Positions 6,592 to 9,554 of a stretch of DNA of 9,554 bases are shown here, piece after piece. The DNA comes from Hyphomicrobiales bacterium (GTDB lineage Bacteria; Pseudomonadota; Alphaproteobacteria; Rhizobiales; Beijerinckiaceae). The stretch is from the NCBI GenBank assembly GCA_028290125.1, contig JAQGKM010000027.1, positions 1-9,554 of the forward strand, read 5' to 3'. Each line of letters starts with the position of its first letter. Position 1 is the stretch's first letter. Under the pieces are notes generated by a model. The model made no database searches. It was not told the DNA's origin and saw only the letters and a program-made list of their open reading frames with translations. A program made the translations under genes and the position numbers.

Positions 6592-7767
6592 ATGTGGGCC
6601 TATCTGAAAGACCTGCTCGATTCCGACTCGCTGTCTCCCCACGGAATCTGCCTGCTCTGGCGGCCGGAGTTGATCTGGACCCACGTCGTTTCGGACTTCC
6701 TGATCGGCGCCTCGTATTTCTCGATTCCGGTCTTTCTCGGCTACCTCGTCTGGAAGCGTCCGGACATCAGCTTCAACTGGGTGATCTGGTGTTTCGCCGT
6801 GTTCATCCTGGCCTGCGGCACCACGCATTTCTTTTCGATCTGGACATTGTGGGCGGCCGACTATGGCGTCGAGGCGATCATCAAGGTCGTGACCGCCGCC
6901 GCCTCCATCGCGACAGCGGTGCTTCTGTGGCCATTGCTGCCGAAGGCGCTGTCCTGGCCCTCGCCGACGCAACTTGCAGCCGCCAACGGCGAGCTGATTG
7001 CGCTCGTCGCCGAGCGCGATGCCGCGCTCGCGGCCCTGCGCCGTGAGGCCGGCGAGCGCGCGCGGGCCGAAGAGATGCTGCGTCAGGCGCAGAAGATGGA
7101 AGCGCTCGGCCAACTCACCGGCGGCGTCGCGCATGACTTCAACAATCTGCTCACCGTCATCTCGATGAATCTCGACCGGATTGAGCGCGCCAGCCCGGCG
7201 GCGGTCGAGGGCGTGCTCGCGCGTTCCGTCCACCATGCCCGCTCGGCCGCCGAAAAGGCCGGCAGCATCACGGCGCGCATGCTCGCCTTTGCGCGCAAGG
7301 AGCCCATCAATCCCAAGCCATTCGACGTGCGCACCGCCGTGCGGGACATCGAGCCATTCCTGCGCGACGTCGTGCGCGGCCAGAACAACCTCGTGCTGGA
7401 TTTCTCCGAGGCGCCATGCCCGGCGTTCGCGGATCCGCACCAGTTCGACAATGCGGTTCTCAATCTGGCGATCAACGCCCGTGACGCGCTTGCCGAGGGC
7501 GGCGAGGTGCGTATCAGCGTGGCGCCCGATGCCGGTTTCGTGCGCATTGAAGTCTGCGACGATGGTGTAGGCATGAATGAAGACGTCAGGGCGCGTGCGT
7601 TCGAGCCTTTCTTCACGACCAAGAGCGTCGGCAAGGGGTCGGGGCTCGGACTCAGTCAGGTGTTTGGGTTCGTGCAGCAGTCGCATGGCGAAATCGCGAT
7701 CGAAAGCACGGTGGGGAAAGGCACGCGCGTCATCATGCGCCTGCCACAGATGGAGCGCACCGCGTGA
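6592..7767 (+). CDS. Sensor histidine kinase with ETR1-like ethylene-binding membrane domain
   Basis: The 391-residue protein joins a three-helix membrane domain (about 28-53, 61-86, 93-118) to a coiled-coil linker (about 127-165) and a FixL-type kinase core. The membrane part reads like the ethylene-binding domain of plant ETR1: SDFLIGASYFSIP, FILACGTTH and IIKVVTAAASIATA. The residues known in ETR1 to hold copper(I) and ethylene (Asp25, Tyr32, Ile62, Cys65, His69) fall at D35, Y42, I72, C75 and H79, a constant offset of 10 with no gap. The N-terminal Cys pair that links ETR1 dimers and the GAF domain are absent. The kinase has H181 in GGVAHDFNN, N-box N291/N295, DDGVGM (323-328), FEPFFTTK (337-344) and GKGSGLGLS (347-355), so it should be active. 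The ATG at 6592 has AGGGAG 8 nt upstream. The likely partner is the overlapping receiver gene. Ethylene or copper sensing is inferred, not proven. Confidence 0.92.
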   Translation: MWAYLKDLLDSDSLSPHGICLLWRPELIWTHVVSDFLIGASYFSIPVFLGYLVWKRPDISFNWVIWCFAVFILACGTTHFFSIWTLWAADYGVEAIIKVVTAAASIATAVLLWPLLPKALSWPSPTQLAAANGELIALVAERDAALAALRREAGERARAEEMLRQAQKMEALGQLTGGVAHDFNNLLTVISMNLDRIERASPAAVEGVLARSVHHARSAAEKAGSITARMLAFARKEPINPKPFDVRTAVRDIEPFLRDVVRGQNNLVLDFSEAPCPAFADPHQFDNAVLNLAINARDALAEGGEVRISVAPDAGFVRIEVCDDGVGMNEDVRARAFEPFFTTKSVGKGSGLGLSQVFGFVQQSHGEIAIESTVGKGTRVIMRLPQMERTA

Positions 7768-8132
7768 GTGCTGAAAGCGTGAAAAAGCGCGTGCTCGTGG
7801 TCGACGACGAGGACATGGTGCGCGACGTCGTCATCTGGGTGCTGGAAGACCTCGGCTTCGAGGTGATGGGCGCGAGCAGCGGCGACCAGGCCGTCGACCT
7901 GATCGCGCCGGGCGCGATCGACCTTTTGCTGACCGACATCCGCATGCCCGGCAGGCTCGATGGCTGGACGCTCGCCGAGAAGGCGCGCGAAACCATTCCG
8001 GACCTGCCGGTGATCTACGTCAGCGGCTTCAGCCACGAGCCGCCCCGCATGGCCAAGGGCAGCATCTTCGTGCAGAAGCCGCTGCGCACCGAAACCCTGC
8101 GGCGCGCGATGCAAGACATCGGCTTCCTGTGA
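7764..8132 (+). CDS. Single-domain response regulator (CheY-like receiver)
   Basis: The 122-residue protein is one receiver domain and nothing else. It has the acidic pair D14/D15 in VLVVDDED, phospho-acceptor D58 in LLTDIRMPG, S87 in YVSGF (the Thr/Ser switch position) and K105 in VQKPL. All phosphotransfer residues are present, so it should accept phosphate from the kinase encoded just before it. Its GTG start overlaps the kinase stop by 4 bp (GTGA), and GGAG at 7752-7755 lies 8 nt upstream. There is no DNA-binding or enzymatic output domain. It must therefore act by protein contact, as a phosphate sink, or as a relay to a distant phosphotransferase; none of these can be chosen from sequence. 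It ends directly against the stop codon of the opposite gene. Confidence 0.93.
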   Translation: MSAESVKKRVLVVDDEDMVRDVVIWVLEDLGFEVMGASSGDQAVDLIAPGAIDLLLTDIRMPGRLDGWTLAEKARETIPDLPVIYVSGFSHEPPRMAKGSIFVQKPLRTETLRRAMQDIGFL

Positions 8133-8843
8133 TCAGCCTTTCGGCGGCGTGATTTCGCGCAGATGCGCCAGCACATCGTCGACATGCAGCACGTCGGCAT
8201 ATTTGTGGTGCATGTCGAACAGGTTGACCTTGTGGGTCAGCGGCGCGCGGTCGAACGTGCATTCCTCGACGACACTGACATGGTAACCCGCCGAGAAACC
8301 TTCGACGACGCTGGCGCGCACGCAGCCCGATGTCGCTTCGCCCAGCACGATGAGGCTGCGCACGCCGAGCAGCGCGAGATGCGACTTCAGCGGCGTGCCT
8401 TCGAAGATGCTGGCGCGCTGCTTGCGGATGACGATGTCTTCCTTGCGCACCTCGAAGGCTTCGTAGATGCCGTAATCGTCCGGGCCTGGCGTGAACTGGC
8501 GGCGCTTGGTCGAGATGGCGTCAGCGGGGCGGTTGTTGGGCGCGACATCCTTCGTGCAGAAGATGATCGGCACGCCGGCGGCGCGCGCGGCGGCAAGCAC
8601 CGCCTGCGTCGGCGCGATCGCCTGATGCGCGTAGATCCCGCAGGAGTTCGGATAAGTCGCGTCGAGTTCGTAAGGCGAGTGCGGCCCGCCGCGATAGACG
8701 ATGTTGTAGAGATCGATGGCGAGGACGGCGGCGTTCGGCCCGATGTAGGTCTCGCGGACGTAGGTCTCGTAGAGTTTCAGGTCTTCCGCCGGAACGACGT
8801 CCTTCCAGCAATGATCCTCGAAACGTTCCTTGCCGATCTTCAT
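8133..8843 (-). CDS. Isochorismatase-family cysteine hydrolase
   Basis: This 236-residue protein belongs to the isochorismatase-like superfamily, which includes nicotinamidase, N-carbamoylsarcosine amidase and ureidoacrylate hydrolase. These enzymes cleave C-N bonds with an Asp-Lys-Cys triad. Here the triad is probably D44 (AVLAIDLYN), K141 (IVIRKQRASIFEGT) and C174 (LGEATSGCVRASV); the Lys-Cys gap of 33 equals that of N-carbamoylsarcosine amidase. The A-TSGCV stretch contains the non-proline cis-peptide typical of the family. The N-terminal 35 residues (MKIGKERFED...) are an extension before the core fold. I chose the ATG whose complement is 8841-8843, because a perfect AGGAGG (complement of 8850-8855) lies 6 nt upstream; a longer frame to 8909 has no such site. 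The substrate is unknown. It is divergent from the alpha/beta hydrolase gene across 131 bp, and a catabolic pairing is possible. Confidence 0.9.
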   Translation of the reverse strand: MKIGKERFEDHCWKDVVPAEDLKLYETYVRETYIGPNAAVLAIDLYNIVYRGGPHSPYELDATYPNSCGIYAHQAIAPTQAVLAAARAAGVPIIFCTKDVAPNNRPADAISTKRRQFTPGPDDYGIYEAFEVRKEDIVIRKQRASIFEGTPLKSHLALLGVRSLIVLGEATSGCVRASVVEGFSAGYHVSVVEECTFDRAPLTHKVNLFDMHHKYADVLHVDDVLAHLREITPPKG

Positions 8844-8900
8844 CGCGATCCTCCTGTGTCGCGCTTTTGTAGACGCCACGGCGGCTTCGCGCCAGACGCC

Positions 8901-8930
8901 TTGACACATCCGCCGCCTGCGACCGCTAAT
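8901..8930 (+). promoter_or_regulatory. Predicted sigma-70-type promoter for the alpha/beta hydrolase gene
   Basis: A perfect -35 TTGACA (8901-8906) is followed after 18 bp by GCTAAT (8925-8930, 4 of 6 matches to TATAAT). This would start transcription near 8937 and give a leader of about 38 nt to the ATG at 8975. The opposite gene begins at 8843, so the region 8844-8974 must hold both promoters. I could not pick a convincing promoter for the minus-strand gene. AGACGCC occurs twice (8871-8877 and 8894-8900) between the two genes and might be part of an operator, but this is weak. Confidence 0.6.
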
Positions 8931-8974
8931 GTCGGCGCCACGCGCGCCCGAGACGCTGCGGGCAGGGGAAGTTC

Positions 8975-9554
8975 ATGACAGCCACGCGTGCGCCGCTCGA
9001 GATCGCGGAACAGGGATATTTCTTCGTCGGCGGCGAATATTTCGATGCGCCTGACGGCCGGTTCATGTCCGGGCAGATGTATGTCGAATTCCAGATTCCG
9101 CACCGGCGCACGCAAGCGCTGCCGATCGTCATGTTTTCGGGAGGCGGGCAGAGCGGACTGAACTACACGGGCACGCCGTACGGTCGCGAAGGCTGGGCGC
9201 AGTTCTTCCTGCGACGCGGCTATGCCGTCTACGTCTGCGACCAGCCGTCCCGCGCGCGCTCACCGCATCATCCGGAAGCCGGCGCGCTGACGCGCCATTC
9301 GACCGAGCGCGTCGCGCAGCAATTCACCGCGCCGGCGCGCTCGAAACTCTGGCCGCAGGCGGAGCTGCACACGCAATGGCCGGGCGAGGGCGTTGCGGGC
9401 GATCCCGTCTTCGACCAATATTATGCACAGAGCTTTCCCTCGCTCGCGAGTTTCCCGCAGCAGCAGGCGTTGAATCGCGACGCCGGCGCCGCGCTGCTCG
9501 ACAGGATCGGCTCTTCGATTCTGCTGACGCATTCGCAATCGGGCACGTTCGGCT
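8975..9554 (+). CDS. Alpha/beta hydrolase, esterase-713-like, 3' truncated by window end
   Basis: The frame is open from ATG 8975 to the last base (193 residues seen). AGGGGAAG (8964-8971) is the ribosome binding site. The N-terminal part has YFFVGGEY (15-22), MYVEFQIP (35-42) and MFSGGGQSGLNYTGTP (53-68, likely oxyanion-hole region), then GREGWAQFFLRRGYAVYVCDQPSR (70-93). The nucleophile elbow is THSQS (185-189), with S187 the probable catalytic serine. This order resembles the bacterial esterase-713 type of alpha/beta hydrolase, from memory rather than by search. The catalytic acid and histidine lie beyond the window. No signal peptide is seen at this start, although relatives can be secreted. 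The substrate is unknown; it may act with the divergent cysteine hydrolase. Confidence 0.85.
   Translation, partial: MTATRAPLEIAEQGYFFVGGEYFDAPDGRFMSGQMYVEFQIPHRRTQALPIVMFSGGGQSGLNYTGTPYGREGWAQFFLRRGYAVYVCDQPSRARSPHHPEAGALTRHSTERVAQQFTAPARSKLWPQAELHTQWPGEGVAGDPVFDQYYAQSFPSLASFPQQQALNRDAGAALLDRIGSSILLTHSQSGTFG

Noticed and set aside
6511..7686. 391-codon minus-strand frame across the sensor kinase
   Set aside because: Composition is typical of an antisense shadow (Arg, His, Gly, Asp rich). The plus strand has all kinase motifs.
8844..8909. N-terminal extension of the cysteine hydrolase (22 extra residues)
   Set aside because: The extension reads through the AGGAGG site that serves the ATG complementary to 8841-8843, and would overlap the promoter of the divergent gene.
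8163..8978. 271-codon plus-strand frame over the cysteine hydrolase
   Set aside because: The minus strand encodes a recognisable isochorismatase-like protein with triad and a perfect AGGAGG; the plus frame has no recognisable domain.
1..9554. tRNA, rRNA, CRISPR arrays, transposase genes or phage genes
   Set aside because: I looked for tRNA-like arms, regularly spaced repeats and transposase or integrase motifs and found none.

Overview
The window looks like a chromosomal segment of a high-GC alphaproteobacterium, most likely of the order Hyphomicrobiales (Rhizobiales). The reasons are strong GC bias at third codon positions, an alphaproteobacterial-style Pho box, the pstSCAB-phoU-phoB gene order, a FixL-type kinase core, and two intergenic palindromic repeats of a kind I associate with this order. 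The species cannot be fixed from the sequence alone.

Layout. (1) Positions 1-735: 3' end of a GlcD/D-2-hydroxyglutarate-dehydrogenase-like FAD oxidase. (2) 736-1176: gene-free region with two unrelated inverted-repeat elements, then a well-formed Pho box and a leader with two strong hairpins. (3) 1177-6462: a tight high-affinity phosphate uptake and control operon, pstS, pstC, pstA, pstB, phoU, phoB, with an attenuator-like hairpin after pstS. No phoR kinase gene lies in or beside it. (4) 6592-8132: a two-gene two-component system. The kinase has a three-helix membrane domain that matches the ethylene-binding domain of plant ETR1, with Asp, Tyr, Ile, Cys and His at identical spacing. The gene overlaps by 4 bp a stand-alone receiver protein. 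(5) 8133-8843, minus strand: an isochorismatase-family cysteine hydrolase that meets the receiver gene stop to stop with no spacer. (6) From 8975, running off the window: a secreted-esterase-like alpha/beta hydrolase, divergent from the cysteine hydrolase.

How the genes work together. PstS captures phosphate in the periplasm, PstC/PstA form the channel and PstB drives it. PhoU relays transport state to the PhoR/PhoB system, and phosphorylated PhoB should bind the Pho box to switch on the whole operon. The ethylene-receptor-like kinase and its receiver form a separate signalling unit. Its position next to phoB may be chance, and its output is unknown because the receiver has no effector domain.

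The main item for follow-up is the kinase/receiver pair: a minimal bacterial ethylene- or copper-dependent sensor with no GAF domain, directly coupled to a single-domain response regulator.
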